64,000 bases of DNA from Chryseobacterium aurantiacum (GCF_003020585.1 NZ_PXUE01000001.1:558001-622000); one strand, 5' to 3'; positions 41,302 to 50,639 are shown, counted from the stretch's first letter. Program-made: numbers and translations. Notes: generated by a model not told the origin, from the letters alone.

Positions 41302-42405
41302 TTAGGGCTTCTTTGCTGAGGTTTTTAATTCTTCTAAAGTGATTTGGGCAATATTTCTGGTAATGTCGGTTGGAGAGTGGCAATCACAGTTACTTAAGCC
41401 TATCACGTAAATATCTTCATCGGGAATGTAAACTCCCATGCTTTTAAATCCAAATATATTTCCACCATGTTCGCGGTCCGGAGTTCCATTGATTTTTTTC
41501 AGATGCCATCCATATCCATAGGTGAATTCATCGCCGTTGTTTAGTTTATAACTTTGAAATGCCTTTTGAACTTCTTCAGGCTTTAAAAGAATATTTTTGT
41601 TTAATGCCTGTTGCCATTTCAACATGTCATCTACAGTAGACATCAATGAACCTGCGGAGAAAGGAATACTAAAGCTTATCATTGTTTTATTGACAAATCC
41701 CTGTTCTTTTTTATGATAACCATAAGCTCTTTGAGGTATAATTTTTCGGTCCGAGGCATAATAAGACTTTGACATTCCTGTTTTGTCAAAAATGTTTTTT
41801 TGAATAAAATTTTCGTAGGTATCTCCGGAAACAATTTCTATAATATGTCCCAACATCACATATCCAGAATTATTATAATCGAACTTCTCGCCTGGAGCAA
41901 AATCTGCCGGTTCGTTTTTGAAGAAATCCACAATGGCTTTAGGTTCCATTTCTTTTTGTGCAATGGATGGGAGTGATTTCATTTTTGTAAAATCCCTGAT
42001 TCCTGACGTGTGGGTGAGAAGATGATGAATAGTAATCTTATCCCCGTTCGGATAATCCTTGATATATTTTGAAACAGGATCATTTACATGAAGCTTCCCT
42101 TGTTGCTCCAGCATCAAAATAGCCACAGCCGTAAATTGTTTGGTCATGGAGCCTATTTGGAAGACATTATCGGGGGTCATGTTGACATCCAGCTCCAAAT
42201 TGGCCTTTCCAAAGGCTTTACGATAAAGGCTTTTCCCTTTTTGGGTTACCATAAAAACACCTCCCGGTTCATTTTTATTTCCAAATCCCGTAAGAATAAG
42301 GCTGTCTATTTTCTTTTCATACTTCTTTGTATGTACTTGTGCATTAATTGTACCGCCTAAAATGAACAGCGGAATCAGCATGGTTATAGTTTTTATAATA
42401 ATCAT
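41302..42405 (-). CDS. Serine hydrolase, class C beta-lactamase-like
   Basis: The 367-residue exported protein has a signal peptide (to about residue 22, GGTINAQ). The active-site motifs of the class C beta-lactamase/DD-peptidase group are complete: S-x-x-K in GSMTKQFTAVAI, Y-x-N in FDYNNSGYVMLGH and HGG in REHGGNIFG. It could hydrolyse a peptide, an ester or a D-amino acid; true beta-lactamase activity is not implied. It faces the MFS gene. Confidence 0.88.
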   Translation of the reverse strand: MIIIKTITMLIPLFILGGTINAQVHTKKYEKKIDSLILTGFGNKNEPGGVFMVTQKGKSLYRKAFGKANLELDVNMTPDNVFQIGSMTKQFTAVAILMLEQQGKLHVNDPVSKYIKDYPNGDKITIHHLLTHTSGIRDFTKMKSLPSIAQKEMEPKAIVDFFKNEPADFAPGEKFDYNNSGYVMLGHIIEIVSGDTYENFIQKNIFDKTGMSKSYYASDRKIIPQRAYGYHKKEQGFVNKTMISFSIPFSAGSLMSTVDDMLKWQQALNKNILLKPEEVQKAFQSYKLNNGDEFTYGYGWHLKKINGTPDREHGGNIFGFKSMGVYIPDEDIYVIGLSNCDCHSPTDITRNIAQITLEELKTSAKKP

Positions 42406-42514
42406 ATTTATGTATTTTGTTATACAAAGATATAAATTATTTTAATTACTATGTAATGCAATATAGTTTGAGAGAAAAATAGACAATTGTTTTTCAGGCA
42501 TCAAAAAAGGTATT

Positions 42515-43246
42515 TTATTTTTCTACAGAGATCAACAGCATCATGGGCCTGCGGAGTTCATCTTTCATTTCTGGGATCTCATTGAGCATTTCCCGGCTAG
42601 GTTCGGGTTCAATAATTTCCCGGATTTTGAAACCCTGTGCTAACAAAGTATTCAAATAGGAGGTCAGTGTTCTGTGGTATTTGATAACATTTTCTCCCAG
42701 AAAGGTAGTATTTCTTTTTCCTTCCATAAAATATCGATCAACCGGCCAGCATGTCTTGTCACCATTTTTATCATAAACCCAATCCTGACTTCCCTCAGCT
42801 GTAAATACAGGATGTTCCACTGAGAAAACAAAGCGTCCTCCAGAGGTTAGCCATTGATAAATATTTTGAGCAATACTACCAAAGGATTCCACATAATGCA
42901 GTGTCAGAGAACTTAAAACAAGATCGAATTTTTCAGCAGGGTAGTTAATGTCCTCTAAGGCTTTTCTTTCATATTGAATTCCCTCAAGACTATTGATTTC
43001 TCTTGCCTTAGTGAGCATTTTTTCCGAAAGATCTATTCCCACGACGGATTTTGCACCGTTTTCCATTGCGTAGCGGCAGTGCCATCCAAAACCACAGCCA
43101 AGGTCAAGAATATTTTTTCCTTTAAAATCGGGTAACATCTCTTTTAAGGCATGCCATTCTCCGGCTCCTTCCAACCCAATCTGGGATCGGAGCATTTTTT
43201 CGTACTGGTCGAAAAACGACTGGTTATCGTATTTATTTTCTTTCAT
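42515..43246 (-). CDS. Class I SAM-dependent methyltransferase
   Basis: The 243-residue protein has the SAM-binding motif I (ILDLGCGFGWHCRYA), the acidic end of strand 2 (VVGIDLSEKMLTKA) and motif IV (FDLVLSSLTLHYV). A C-terminal extension contains FVFSVEHPVFTAEG. Small-molecule methyltransferases of the UbiE/biotin type look like this; the acceptor is unknown. It stands alone. Confidence 0.9.
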   Translation of the reverse strand: MKENKYDNQSFFDQYEKMLRSQIGLEGAGEWHALKEMLPDFKGKNILDLGCGFGWHCRYAMENGAKSVVGIDLSEKMLTKAREINSLEGIQYERKALEDINYPAEKFDLVLSSLTLHYVESFGSIAQNIYQWLTSGGRFVFSVEHPVFTAEGSQDWVYDKNGDKTCWPVDRYFMEGKRNTTFLGENVIKYHRTLTSYLNTLLAQGFKIREIIEPEPSREMLNEIPEMKDELRRPMMLLISVEK

Positions 43247-43338
43247 AGAATAAGGAAATTTTGCTGTTATTTTTACTATTGACTTTCAATAATAAAGGAT
43301 AATAAAATTACAATTATAAACTGAAAGATTTTTAAAAC

Positions 43339-43367
43339 AAAAAATCCTTTACATGAATAAAGGATTG
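43339..43367 (-). terminator. Intrinsic terminator of the Pmp3-like gene
   Basis: On the minus strand the stem aatccttta / taaaggatt with a 6-base loop is followed by TTTTTT. It lies 27 bases after the stop at 43394. Confidence 0.8.
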
Positions 43368-43393
43368 ATAAATTTTTATAATCAAAAGTGATT

Positions 43394-43594
43394 TTACCTT
43401 TGATTTTGGCGCATGGCACGAATTAATTCTTTGTTTCGGTTATCGGCTCTTTCATTGTTTAATGATAAGACGGCCCAAATTGCAGCAGGAAGCCAGCCTA
43501 TTAAAGTAATCTGTAGAATCAGGCAAATGATTCCGGTAAGTACCTTTCCACGGATCATAAAAGAGAAGAAAGGAAGTAAAATAGCTAATAACAT
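43394..43594 (-). CDS. YqaE/Pmp3-like small membrane protein
   Basis: The 66-residue protein has two membrane helices (MLLAILLPFFSFMIRG and TGIICLILQITLIGWLPAAIW) with the glycine-tryptophan turn typical of the YqaE/Pmp3 family. A basic tail (NNERADNRNKELIRAMRQNQR) follows. Family members respond to salt, acid or membrane stress and may change membrane potential, but the mechanism is unclear. It has its own terminator. Confidence 0.8.
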   Translation of the reverse strand: MLLAILLPFFSFMIRGKVLTGIICLILQITLIGWLPAAIWAVLSLNNERADNRNKELIRAMRQNQR

Positions 43595-43694
43595 GGTTTA
43601 AAGATTTTAAAAATTAAATAAATTATTATTTTAAAGATATTGGTTTTCAGCTTATTTATTTCATTAACTGTACCTAATTTTTCTACAATTTGCT

Positions 43695-44078
43695 TTAATG
43701 AGATTGTGGATCGAAATAAGCTTTAAAAGTAAGAGAGTTTTCAACTTTACCTTCAGCTTCTTCGAGATATTCTAAATATTCTGCCTGATGCTTCTCCATA
43801 TAAATCATAACAATTGCCAGGTTGACAAAAAGGTTTTTATCTTCTGAACCTAGCTTTAAGGCTTTTTTTAAATAATACAAAGCTTTCTCATTTTCTCCCA
43901 TATCAGAATAAACTGCGCCAATGTTGATTAGCGCAGAGGTATTTTCAGGTTCAATAAGTAAAATTTCATCCAGTTCTTTAACCAAAAGATCGTTTAAAGT
44001 ATCCCAATGATCTTCATTCTGCCATCTTTTTGCCTGAAGTTTTTTAACATTTTCAAGTCTTTGCGATATGCTGTTCAT
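43695..44078 (-). CDS. Tetratricopeptide repeat protein
   Basis: The 127-residue protein has two or three helical repeats. The clearest TPR is NTSALINIGAVYSDMGENEKALYYLKKALKL, followed by NLFVNLAIVMIYMEKHQAEYLEYLEEA. No signal peptide is present. Such small TPR proteins are scaffolds; no client can be named. It lies 28 bases downstream of the M3 peptidase gene and is likely in its operon. Confidence 0.8.
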   Translation of the reverse strand: MNSISQRLENVKKLQAKRWQNEDHWDTLNDLLVKELDEILLIEPENTSALINIGAVYSDMGENEKALYYLKKALKLGSEDKNLFVNLAIVMIYMEKHQAEYLEYLEEAEGKVENSLTFKAYFDPQSH

Positions 44079-44106
44079 TTATTTTGAAATGTATTTTAAT
44101 GTTTTC

Positions 44107-46125
44107 CTATCCAAATGCTCTCTTCAATAAGCTTTCTACTTTTGGTTCACTGCCTCTGAAATTCTTATATAATTCCATCGGATCCTTAGTTCCTCCTGAA
44201 GAAAGAAGTACTTTATATTTAGCTGCAATTTCAGCATTAAATATTCCGTTTTCCTTAAAATACTGGAATGCATCAGCATCCAGCACTTCTGCCCATTTGT
44301 AAGAGTAGTATCCTGCAGAATATCCACCCTGGAAAATGTGTGAAAAGCTTGGACTCATTGCTGTTTCAGGATTGGTAGGATAAAGAGCTGTAGCTTTGGT
44401 GTATTTATCTTCAAATGCTTTCACGCTTTCATTTTCAAGTTCTGCAATTTTTGTATGATAGTTCATATCCAGAAGCCCAAAACCTATTTGTCTCAACGTC
44501 TGATAGCCTTCCATGAAGCTTTTGGACTGCTCAATTTTTTTAATTTTTTCGTCAGGAAGTACATCTCCTGTTTTATAGTGCTTGGCAAACGTTTTCAGAA
44601 ATTCAGGCTCGTAGCAGAAGTTTTCTAAAAACTGAGAAGGCAGTTCTACAAAATCCCATTTTACAGAAGTTCCGGAAAGAGTAGGGTACTGAGTATCCGC
44701 CATCATTCCGTGAAGTGCGTGACCAAATTCATGGAACAAAGTTGTCACCTCCTGGAAAGTCAATAAACTAGGTGTATCCTTGGTTGGTTTACTGAAATTA
44801 CAAACAATAGAGATATGTGGGCGTGAGTTTTCTCCCTTTTGCTTGTATTGATTTTTATAACTGGTCATCCATGCTCCGGCTCTTTTCCCTTTTCTTGGGA
44901 AATAATCAACGTATAACAGAGATTTGTAAGTTCCGTTCTCTTTTACTTCATACACTTTTACGTCTTCATGGTATTTCGGAATGTCATTTCTTTCCTCAAA
45001 AGTCAACCCGAACAGTTTTCCGGATAGCCCGAAAACAGCATCCTGTACTTGGTCTAATGGAAAGTAAGGTTTCAATTCCTCATCATTAAAATCGTACTTC
45101 TCCTTACGAAGTTTTTCAGCATAGAAAGCATGATCGTAGCCTTGTATTTCATCAATTCCGTCAGCTTTAGCCAAAGATTGCAATTCTTCAACCTCTTTTG
45201 CAGCGTAAGGTTTTGCCTTGGTTAAAAGTTCATTTAAAAAGTCAAAAACCTTTACAGGGGATTTCGCCATTCTTTCCTCAAGAACAAAATCTGCATAGCT
45301 CTTATATCCTAAAAGTTCAGCTTTTTGCTGTTTTAAATGAAGAAGTTCTTTAATGAGATTCTGATTGTCAAATTCTCCACCATCAAAAGATTTCTTACCA
45401 TTGGCCAATGCCAGTTCCTTTCTCAGGTCACGGTTTTCTGCATAGGTCATGAACGGTATATAACTTGGATATTGCAGGGTAATCACCCATCCCTCAAGGT
45501 TTCTTTCTTTGGCTTCTTCTGCATATTGCTCAATAATAGCCTCAGGAATTCCTGCTAATTGTTCTTTATTGGTAATATGTTTAAAATAAGCATTGGTAGA
45601 AGCCAATACATTTTGTCCGAATTGCAGAGATTTTAGAGAAAGATCCATGCTGATTTTCTTTAGTTTTTCCTTGTCTTCCTCGTTCAATAGAGCTCCATTT
45701 CTTACAAAACCCTTGTAGGTTTCGTCCAAAAGCATTGTCTGCTCTTCATTAAGGTTATATTTTTCCTTTTCATCATATACTTTTTTGATTTTGTTGAAAA
45801 GAGCTTCATTTTGAGATATTTTTGAAGAATATTCCGTTAAAATTGGAGAAACCTCCTGAGCAATCTGCTGAAGCTGATCACTGGTTTCTGCAGAATTTAA
45901 ATTGAAAAATATATTGGAAACCACATCCAATTGCTCACCCGAATATGCTAATGCTTCAATAACATTTTCAAAAGTTGGAGCGTCAGAATTGTTAACAATG
46001 GCATTGATTTCTTCTTCAGATTTTTGAATTAATTCTTTAAAAGCAGGAAGATAATCTTCATTTTTAAGATCACCGAATGGTGCTGAATGATATGGAGTGT
46101 TAAATTTTTCTGTTAAAATATTCAT
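44107..46125 (-). CDS. M3 family zinc metallopeptidase (oligopeptidase/Dcp-like)
   Basis: The 672-residue protein has the Thermolysin-type zinc motif H465-E-F-G-H469 (LFHEFGHALHGM). The downstream M3 active-site residues are also there: the SFSHIFQGGYSAGYYSY segment, whose His and Tyr complete the site, and SQFLENF (third zinc-ligand Glu). The absence of a signal peptide and the length resemble oligopeptidase A or dipeptidyl carboxypeptidase. It degrades short peptides in the cytoplasm. The TPR gene downstream may belong to the same operon. Confidence 0.92.
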   Translation of the reverse strand: MNILTEKFNTPYHSAPFGDLKNEDYLPAFKELIQKSEEEINAIVNNSDAPTFENVIEALAYSGEQLDVVSNIFFNLNSAETSDQLQQIAQEVSPILTEYSSKISQNEALFNKIKKVYDEKEKYNLNEEQTMLLDETYKGFVRNGALLNEEDKEKLKKISMDLSLKSLQFGQNVLASTNAYFKHITNKEQLAGIPEAIIEQYAEEAKERNLEGWVITLQYPSYIPFMTYAENRDLRKELALANGKKSFDGGEFDNQNLIKELLHLKQQKAELLGYKSYADFVLEERMAKSPVKVFDFLNELLTKAKPYAAKEVEELQSLAKADGIDEIQGYDHAFYAEKLRKEKYDFNDEELKPYFPLDQVQDAVFGLSGKLFGLTFEERNDIPKYHEDVKVYEVKENGTYKSLLYVDYFPRKGKRAGAWMTSYKNQYKQKGENSRPHISIVCNFSKPTKDTPSLLTFQEVTTLFHEFGHALHGMMADTQYPTLSGTSVKWDFVELPSQFLENFCYEPEFLKTFAKHYKTGDVLPDEKIKKIEQSKSFMEGYQTLRQIGFGLLDMNYHTKIAELENESVKAFEDKYTKATALYPTNPETAMSPSFSHIFQGGYSAGYYSYKWAEVLDADAFQYFKENGIFNAEIAAKYKVLLSSGGTKDPMELYKNFRGSEPKVESLLKRAFG

Positions 46126-46338
46126 TTTTCCGATTTTTAGTTAAGGTAAATGTAGCGATTCATCAAAGAATCTTAGCTGTAATGCACAAAAATAATGCCC
46201 GGATACCAAGTTATGACAAAAATGCATTAACTTTAGATAATCTTGTCATATGGAAAGAGCGGGTGATGTCGGAATATTTAATTTTGAGAACAGGTTCAGT
46301 AATCATATTTAAAATAAATAACCTTAAATATATAGACT

Positions 46339-46863
46339 ATGAAAACACTCTTAAAGATTATAGGCATAATCATTCTTTTGATTATTGTATACGCTGTAAT
46401 CGCTATCCTGGCTTTTAGCAAAGATTATCATTATGAAAAATCCGTTGTCATCAATGCTCCAAAGGAAAAGGTATGGCAATATGTAGGTTCCTTAAAGGGA
46501 TATAATATGTGGGATCCTTTTTCGAAAGAAATAAAAAACATTACAATTACCTATTCCGGAGAAGGAGATAAAATGGGAGATTCCTACCATTGGAAAGGTG
46601 ATGACAGTGAGGGAGAGCAATCTATCACCGAAATTGTACCCAATGAAAAATTGGTCACTGCGCTTCATTTTATTCAGCCTTTTGATGGGAATGCTAAAGG
46701 AACTTTTGTTCTGACTCCTGAAGGTAATGGAACAAAGGTAACATGGAAGATTGATAATGAGTTGAATACCATGATGAAGGTGATGAAGCCCATGATGGAT
46801 CATAATATGGATAAAATGTTTGGACAGGGACTTGATGATCTCAAGAAACTATCAGAAAAATAA
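46339..46863 (+). CDS. SRPBCC family protein with N-terminal membrane anchor
   Basis: The 174-residue protein has one N-terminal helix (residues 6-27, IIGIIILLIIVYAVIAIL) and then a polyketide-cyclase-like SRPBCC domain (YHYEKSVVINAPKEKVWQYVGSLKGYNMWDPF, ending DMFGQGLDDLKKLSE-like). These domains bind hydrophobic ligands in a helix-grip fold. The domain could face the periplasm or cytosol. No ligand is known. It precedes a bidirectional terminator. Confidence 0.85.
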   Translation: MKTLLKIIGIIILLIIVYAVIAILAFSKDYHYEKSVVINAPKEKVWQYVGSLKGYNMWDPFSKEIKNITITYSGEGDKMGDSYHWKGDDSEGEQSITEIVPNEKLVTALHFIQPFDGNAKGTFVLTPEGNGTKVTWKIDNELNTMMKVMKPMMDHNMDKMFGQGLDDLKKLSEK

Positions 46864-46867
46864 AAAG

Positions 46868-46899
46868 AAAGCCTTGTAAAATAATACAAGGCTTTTTTA
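46868..46899. terminator. Bidirectional intrinsic terminator
   Basis: The stem agccttgta / tacaaggct with a 6-base loop is flanked by A and T runs. It separates the convergent SRPBCC and DUF805 genes. Confidence 0.85.
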
Positions 46900-47262
46900 T
46901 TACATTTCTTTTTTACCAATTTCGCTAATGGGGTCAAAGTTTCCTTGGCCCTTAGGATTGGGTCCATATTGATTTGAACCGTGATCGCTGTCTGCAAATA
47001 ACATCCACAAACCGTAAAAAGGAATTAATTGATACCAACCGGAGTTTCCTCTATCATGACATCTTTTTGAACCTTGTGCAAGAAGGAACCAAAGAAAGGG
47101 AATGAGGAGAACAAAGAAAAATAACATTACCATTCCAGATGGTTCTGGAGTAGTCTGAAAGTAAATATTGAAAGGAACAGAAAATACCAAATAAATAAGG
47201 TAGGATAGTCCGTATTCTGTTCTTCTAATTCTTCCGTCAAATGAAAATGGTGCTTTAAACAT
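46900..47262 (-). CDS. DUF805 family membrane protein
   Basis: The start at 47262 (MFKAPFSFDGRIRRTEY) is preferred to an ATG 33 bases upstream, because DUF805 proteins begin just before the F-x-GR-x-R-R-x-E-Y motif. The 120-residue protein has about three helices and the second family motif, RCHDRGNSGWYQLIPFYG. The C-terminus is polar (GSNQYGPNPKGQGNFD). The family is widespread in inner membranes, and the function is unknown. Confidence 0.85.
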   Translation of the reverse strand: MFKAPFSFDGRIRRTEYGLSYLIYLVFSVPFNIYFQTTPEPSGMVMLFFFVLLIPFLWFLLAQGSKRCHDRGNSGWYQLIPFYGLWMLFADSDHGSNQYGPNPKGQGNFDPISEIGKKEM

Positions 47263-47394
47263 GATTTTAGTTTTTAAGGAACCAAATCTATACATAATTT
47301 TTAGATATAGTAGAAAATTTTGAATAGAGTTATTTTATGTTAAGCCGGAACTAATTATTCTAAAAAATATTATCTTTATATAAAGAATCGATTT

Positions 47395-47844
47395 ATGGAG
47401 AAGATTGTATTTGAAAAAAGTGGTATCAGGGACTTTGTAAACACTACTATTGCAGAGAAAATTGAGAAGCTTAAAAATTTTATAGAATTTACCCAGGAAG
47501 CAAGCCGTGACATCAAAAAAACGCCGAAGTATGACAGTATGAGAGAGGAAATGCAGGAGGAAATTTACCAGATGCAACGCCAGCTTGGAGCCTTGAACGA
47601 TCTTAAAAAGAATATGGCCAAAGTCCTGAATACCTCTACAGAAAGAGTTCAGCTTGGCTCTTTGGTTATTACCAATAAAGCCCGTTTTTATATTTCTGTT
47701 TCATTGGGTGAGTTTTTCTTCGAGGGTGATCGGTTTTATGCTATCTCTCCTGAAAGCCCCATGGCTAAAAAATTAATGGGAATGAAAGCAGGAGACGAGT
47801 TTACCCTAAACAAAATTCATCAGAAGATCATAGAAGTATTATAA
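47395..47844 (+). CDS. GreA/GreB-like transcription elongation factor family protein
   Basis: The 149-residue protein has an N-terminal long helical part (EKIEKLKNFIEFTQEAS ... EEMQEEIYQMQRQLGALNDLKK) fitting an antiparallel coiled coil. A C-terminal FKBP-like beta domain (VQLGSLVITNKARFYISVSLGEFFFEGDRFYAISPESPMAKKLMGMKAGDEFTLN) matches the GreA C-domain. This is the GreA/B fold with altered tip residues. It may act on RNA polymerase in the secondary channel like a Gre, Rnk or DksA factor. It is not the canonical GreA. Confidence 0.8.
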   Translation: MEKIVFEKSGIRDFVNTTIAEKIEKLKNFIEFTQEASRDIKKTPKYDSMREEMQEEIYQMQRQLGALNDLKKNMAKVLNTSTERVQLGSLVITNKARFYISVSLGEFFFEGDRFYAISPESPMAKKLMGMKAGDEFTLNKIHQKIIEVL

Positions 47845-47963
47845 ATGTTAATGGCTAATTATGCTTCACAAGTGAATGGTGAATGGTTCTATAAAAGGCA
47901 ATTTTCAAATTTATTTGAAGTTTTTATTTTTATTTAATACTTTGGGCTTCAAAATATTTTGCT

Positions 47964-48584
47964 ATGAAATTTGACAGTTTAAGAACCAGCAGATTAAATC
48001 ATTGGATAATTATACATCTGAGATATTTGATGGGATTTGCTTTTTTTCCATTTGGACTGGTAAAGCTTATGGGAGAGAGGTTCACTCGGATTTCAACAGA
48101 CAACCCAATTGGGTATTTTTTTGAGGCTTTGTATCAGTCTGGCTCCTACTGGAATTTTTTAGGATTGGCGCAGATAACAGCAGGAATTTTGCTGATAACA
48201 CAACGCTATGCTACATTAGGAGTCTTAATATTTCTAGCCATACTGACTAATATATGGATCATCACAATCAGTCTTTCATTTACGGGAACATGGGTAATAA
48301 CATCTTTAATGATGATTGCAGTTGTTATATTGGTAATTTGGGATAAGCATAAACTGCTTTCAATTTTTAATTATAACAAAGCAAGTACCGTCAAAGAATA
48401 TCCTGATCCCAAATATAGCTGGATTCTTGCAGGAATAGTATATGTTATCTGTTTCATTGTTTTGTATATAATAGATCCCACAAATGGACAGCCATATGAA
48501 AAATGGTTGTTTAGATTATTTGCCTTAACCATTCTAATAACTTTTTTTGTGAGCAATTATAAAGCTTATAAAAATAGCAAATAG
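47964..48584 (+). CDS. DoxX-like membrane protein
   Basis: The 206-residue protein has about five helices and a beginning typical of the DoxX/DoxD group (RYLMGFAFFPFGLVKLMGERF, then WNFLGLAQITAGILLITQRYATLG). The family includes subunits of terminal oxidases and MauE-like proteins, but its function here is unknown. It is a monocistronic gene upstream of the nitroreductase. Confidence 0.75.
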   Translation: MKFDSLRTSRLNHWIIIHLRYLMGFAFFPFGLVKLMGERFTRISTDNPIGYFFEALYQSGSYWNFLGLAQITAGILLITQRYATLGVLIFLAILTNIWIITISLSFTGTWVITSLMMIAVVILVIWDKHKLLSIFNYNKASTVKEYPDPKYSWILAGIVYVICFIVLYIIDPTNGQPYEKWLFRLFALTILITFFVSNYKAYKNSK

Positions 48585-48619
48585 GTTTTTAAATGTTTAA
48601 CACTTTAAATTTCATGTTG

Positions 48620-48627
48620 TAAATTTG
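48620..48627 (+). promoter_or_regulatory. Promoter -7 box for the nitroreductase gene
   Basis: TAAATTTG ends 5 bases before the ATG at 48633, so the leader is at most a few bases. No TTG at -33. Confidence 0.45.
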
Positions 48628-48632
48628 TAGGT

Positions 48633-49145
48633 ATGAATAAAGCAACAGTTTTAAAAGAAATAATAGAGCAAAGAAGAAGTATTTTTCCAAAGGACTATAC
48701 AGACACAGAAATTTCTCAGGAAGTTATTGACGAGATTTTACATTCAGCGACTTTAGCTCCCAATCATAAACGTACAAAGCCTTGGCGTTTCAAGATATTC
48801 AAAGGTGAGGAAAAGGCAAAACTAGCCTCAGAAATGCAGGCTATCTATAAAGCGAGCCAACCCGAACAACTTTTTCTGGAAAAAAAATATAATGACATCG
48901 GTTTCAAAATCAACAAAGCCAATGTTGTAGTGTCCATTATTGTTAATTTCAGCGGAATGGTTCCTGAATGGGAAGAAATAGCAGCTACTTCAATGGCTGT
49001 TCAGAACATGTACCTAAGCTGTACGGCAAATAATGTTGGTTGTTACTGGAGTTCTCCTGCAATTGTTAATGCTTTGAAAGAATCTTTAACAATTGAAGAA
49101 AACCAAAAGTGTCTGGGACTTTTCTACATGGGAAATATTGATTAG
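48633..49145 (+). CDS. Nitroreductase family protein
   Basis: The 170-residue protein is a short FMN-dependent nitroreductase (YdjA-like): IIEQRRSIFPKDYTDTEIS contains the FMN-binding arginines, HSATLAPNHKRTKPWRFKIF follows, and AATSMAVQNMYLSCTANNVGCYWSSP is the FMN/dimer segment. It reduces nitro or quinone compounds with NAD(P)H. The end at GNID overlaps nothing, and the WG-repeat gene starts 7 bases later. Confidence 0.87.
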   Translation: MNKATVLKEIIEQRRSIFPKDYTDTEISQEVIDEILHSATLAPNHKRTKPWRFKIFKGEEKAKLASEMQAIYKASQPEQLFLEKKYNDIGFKINKANVVVSIIVNFSGMVPEWEEIAATSMAVQNMYLSCTANNVGCYWSSPAIVNALKESLTIEENQKCLGLFYMGNID

Positions 49146-49152
49146 ATTTTAT

Positions 49153-49953
49153 ATGAGTAAAAGATTATTCCTTGCTCTGTTTGGAATGGTATTTTTTCAA
49201 GCAAATTATGCCCAGGAAATTGTACCAAAATTTAATACTTATCCATTCTTAGAGGGAAAGAAACTAGGCATTAGGAACCGTGAAAATATAGTGCTTAAAG
49301 CTGAATATGATAATGTTTGGGAAGAGGGTAAAGACCGTTATAGCCTGACAAAATCCGGTAAGACTAATGTATTTTATTTAGATAAGGTTATTTTGCCTAC
49401 CGCTGCAGATCAGATCAACTTCATATCAGAAGACACTTTTGTAGCAGTTAACAAAGGAGAGAAATCTATCTACGTTCTTGATTCTGATAATCAATACAAG
49501 CTTGCCCTAAAAACAAAGAACGATCTCATTGTGAATAATGGCTTTACTCTTGTTTTAAGTGATAGCTTGGGTAAAAAAACGTTCTATTTCAGAAATGGAA
49601 TGTCCTTGGTAGATAAATATTCTTATCCCAATATTTATAATAATGTAATCATGGCGTACGTCAATAATAAATGGGGATTAATAAAGGATGGAAAAGAAGT
49701 GACTCCCTTTATATATGATTCCATAGATACCATTGGGATGCGCTATAGACAGAGAAGTGATAGTGGATATTTGCTTCGCTACAAAACCGCAAAATACTTT
49801 ATTGTAGAGATCAATAAGAAGTTTGGAATTATAGATATTGAGGGTAAAACAATATTCCCCTTACAATATGATGAAATTGTTTTGGATGAAGCTACAAATA
49901 TTTATAAACTTCATTCAAATGGAAAGGAAGAAACATTTGATGGAAACAAATAA
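49153..49953 (+). CDS. WG repeat-containing exported protein
   Basis: The ATG at 49153 (MSKRLFLALFGMVFFQANYAQ) gives a signal peptide and 266 residues; the longer frame starts within the nitroreductase gene and is rejected. The C-terminal half contains two WG-type repeats (NKWGLIKDGKEVTPFIYDSI and KKFGIIDIEGKTIFPLQYDEI). The N-terminal half has more degenerate repeats. WG repeats form beta-propeller-like or beta-solenoid arrays of unknown role. It should be periplasmic or in the envelope. Confidence 0.82.
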   Translation: MSKRLFLALFGMVFFQANYAQEIVPKFNTYPFLEGKKLGIRNRENIVLKAEYDNVWEEGKDRYSLTKSGKTNVFYLDKVILPTAADQINFISEDTFVAVNKGEKSIYVLDSDNQYKLALKTKNDLIVNNGFTLVLSDSLGKKTFYFRNGMSLVDKYSYPNIYNNVIMAYVNNKWGLIKDGKEVTPFIYDSIDTIGMRYRQRSDSGYLLRYKTAKYFIVEINKKFGIIDIEGKTIFPLQYDEIVLDEATNIYKLHSNGKEETFDGNK

Positions 49954-49983
49954 GAAAAAGATAGAATTTCTTACATTTTTAGA

Positions 49984-50013
49984 TTGTTACATTAGAATTT
50001 TTATTTATCTTTG
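49984..50013 (+). promoter_or_regulatory. Promoter of rpsP-rimM (TTG-N19-TATCTTTG)
   Basis: TTG at 49984-49986 and TATCTTTG at 50006-50013 are separated by 19 bases, the best consensus match in the window. It fits a highly expressed ribosomal-protein operon. Confidence 0.7.
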
Positions 50014-50061
50014 CACTCTTAAATATTTAACTGGGACGAGTTCCCGTAAAATTCAAACATT

Positions 50062-50625
50062 ATGTCAGTAAAAATCAGATTACAAAGACACGGTAAAAAA
50101 GGAAAACCTTTTTTCCACATCGTGGTTGCAGATTCTAGAGCTAGAAGAGATGGTAGATTCATCGAGAAACTAGGAACTTACAACCCAATTACTAACCCAG
50201 CAACTATCGAATTGAACGTTGACTCTGCTGTACAGTGGTTAAACAACGGTGCTCAGCCAACTGATACTGCTAGAGCTATTCTTTCTTACAAAGGTGCTCT
50301 TTACAAAAAACACTTACAAGGTGGTGTAGCTAAAGGTGCTTTTGATCAAGCTGAAGCTGAAAAAAGATTCAATGCTTGGTTAGAATCTAAAGAATCTAAA
50401 GTTCAAGGTAAAGTAGAAGGTTTAGCTACTGCTAAAGCTGATGCTAAGAAAGCTGCATTAGAAGCTGAAGTAAAAGTAAACGAAGCTAGAGTAGCTGCTG
50501 CTGCACAAGCTGAGGCTGATGCTAAAGCTGCTGAAGAAGCTGCAAACGCACCTGCTGAAGAAGTTGTTGAAGCTACAGAAGGAGAAGCTCCTGCTGCTGA
50601 AACTGAAGAAAACACTGAAGCTTAA
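50062..50625 (+). CDS. rpsP: 30S ribosomal protein S16 with long Ala/Glu-rich C-terminal extension
   Basis: Residues 1-80 are standard bS16 (MSVKIRLQRHGKKGKPFFHIVVADSRARRDGRFIEKLGTYNP), followed by WLNNGAQPTDTARAILSYKGALYKKHL. From about residue 110 the protein continues for about 75 residues of Ala, Glu and Lys repeats (KADAKKAALEAEVKV, AEADAKAAEEAANAPAEE). S16 binds 16S rRNA in the body of the 30S subunit; most bacteria have about 80-90 residues. The extension is common in this group. rimM is 14 bases downstream. Confidence 0.95.
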   Translation: MSVKIRLQRHGKKGKPFFHIVVADSRARRDGRFIEKLGTYNPITNPATIELNVDSAVQWLNNGAQPTDTARAILSYKGALYKKHLQGGVAKGAFDQAEAEKRFNAWLESKESKVQGKVEGLATAKADAKKAALEAEVKVNEARVAAAAQAEADAKAAEEAANAPAEEVVEATEGEAPAAETEENTEA

Positions 50626-50639
50626 GAACATTTCCTGTT

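Noticed and set aside
46182..46418. 78-codon plus-strand frame before the SRPBCC gene
   Set aside because: It overlaps the SRPBCC start and shows no family or ribosome-start signal.
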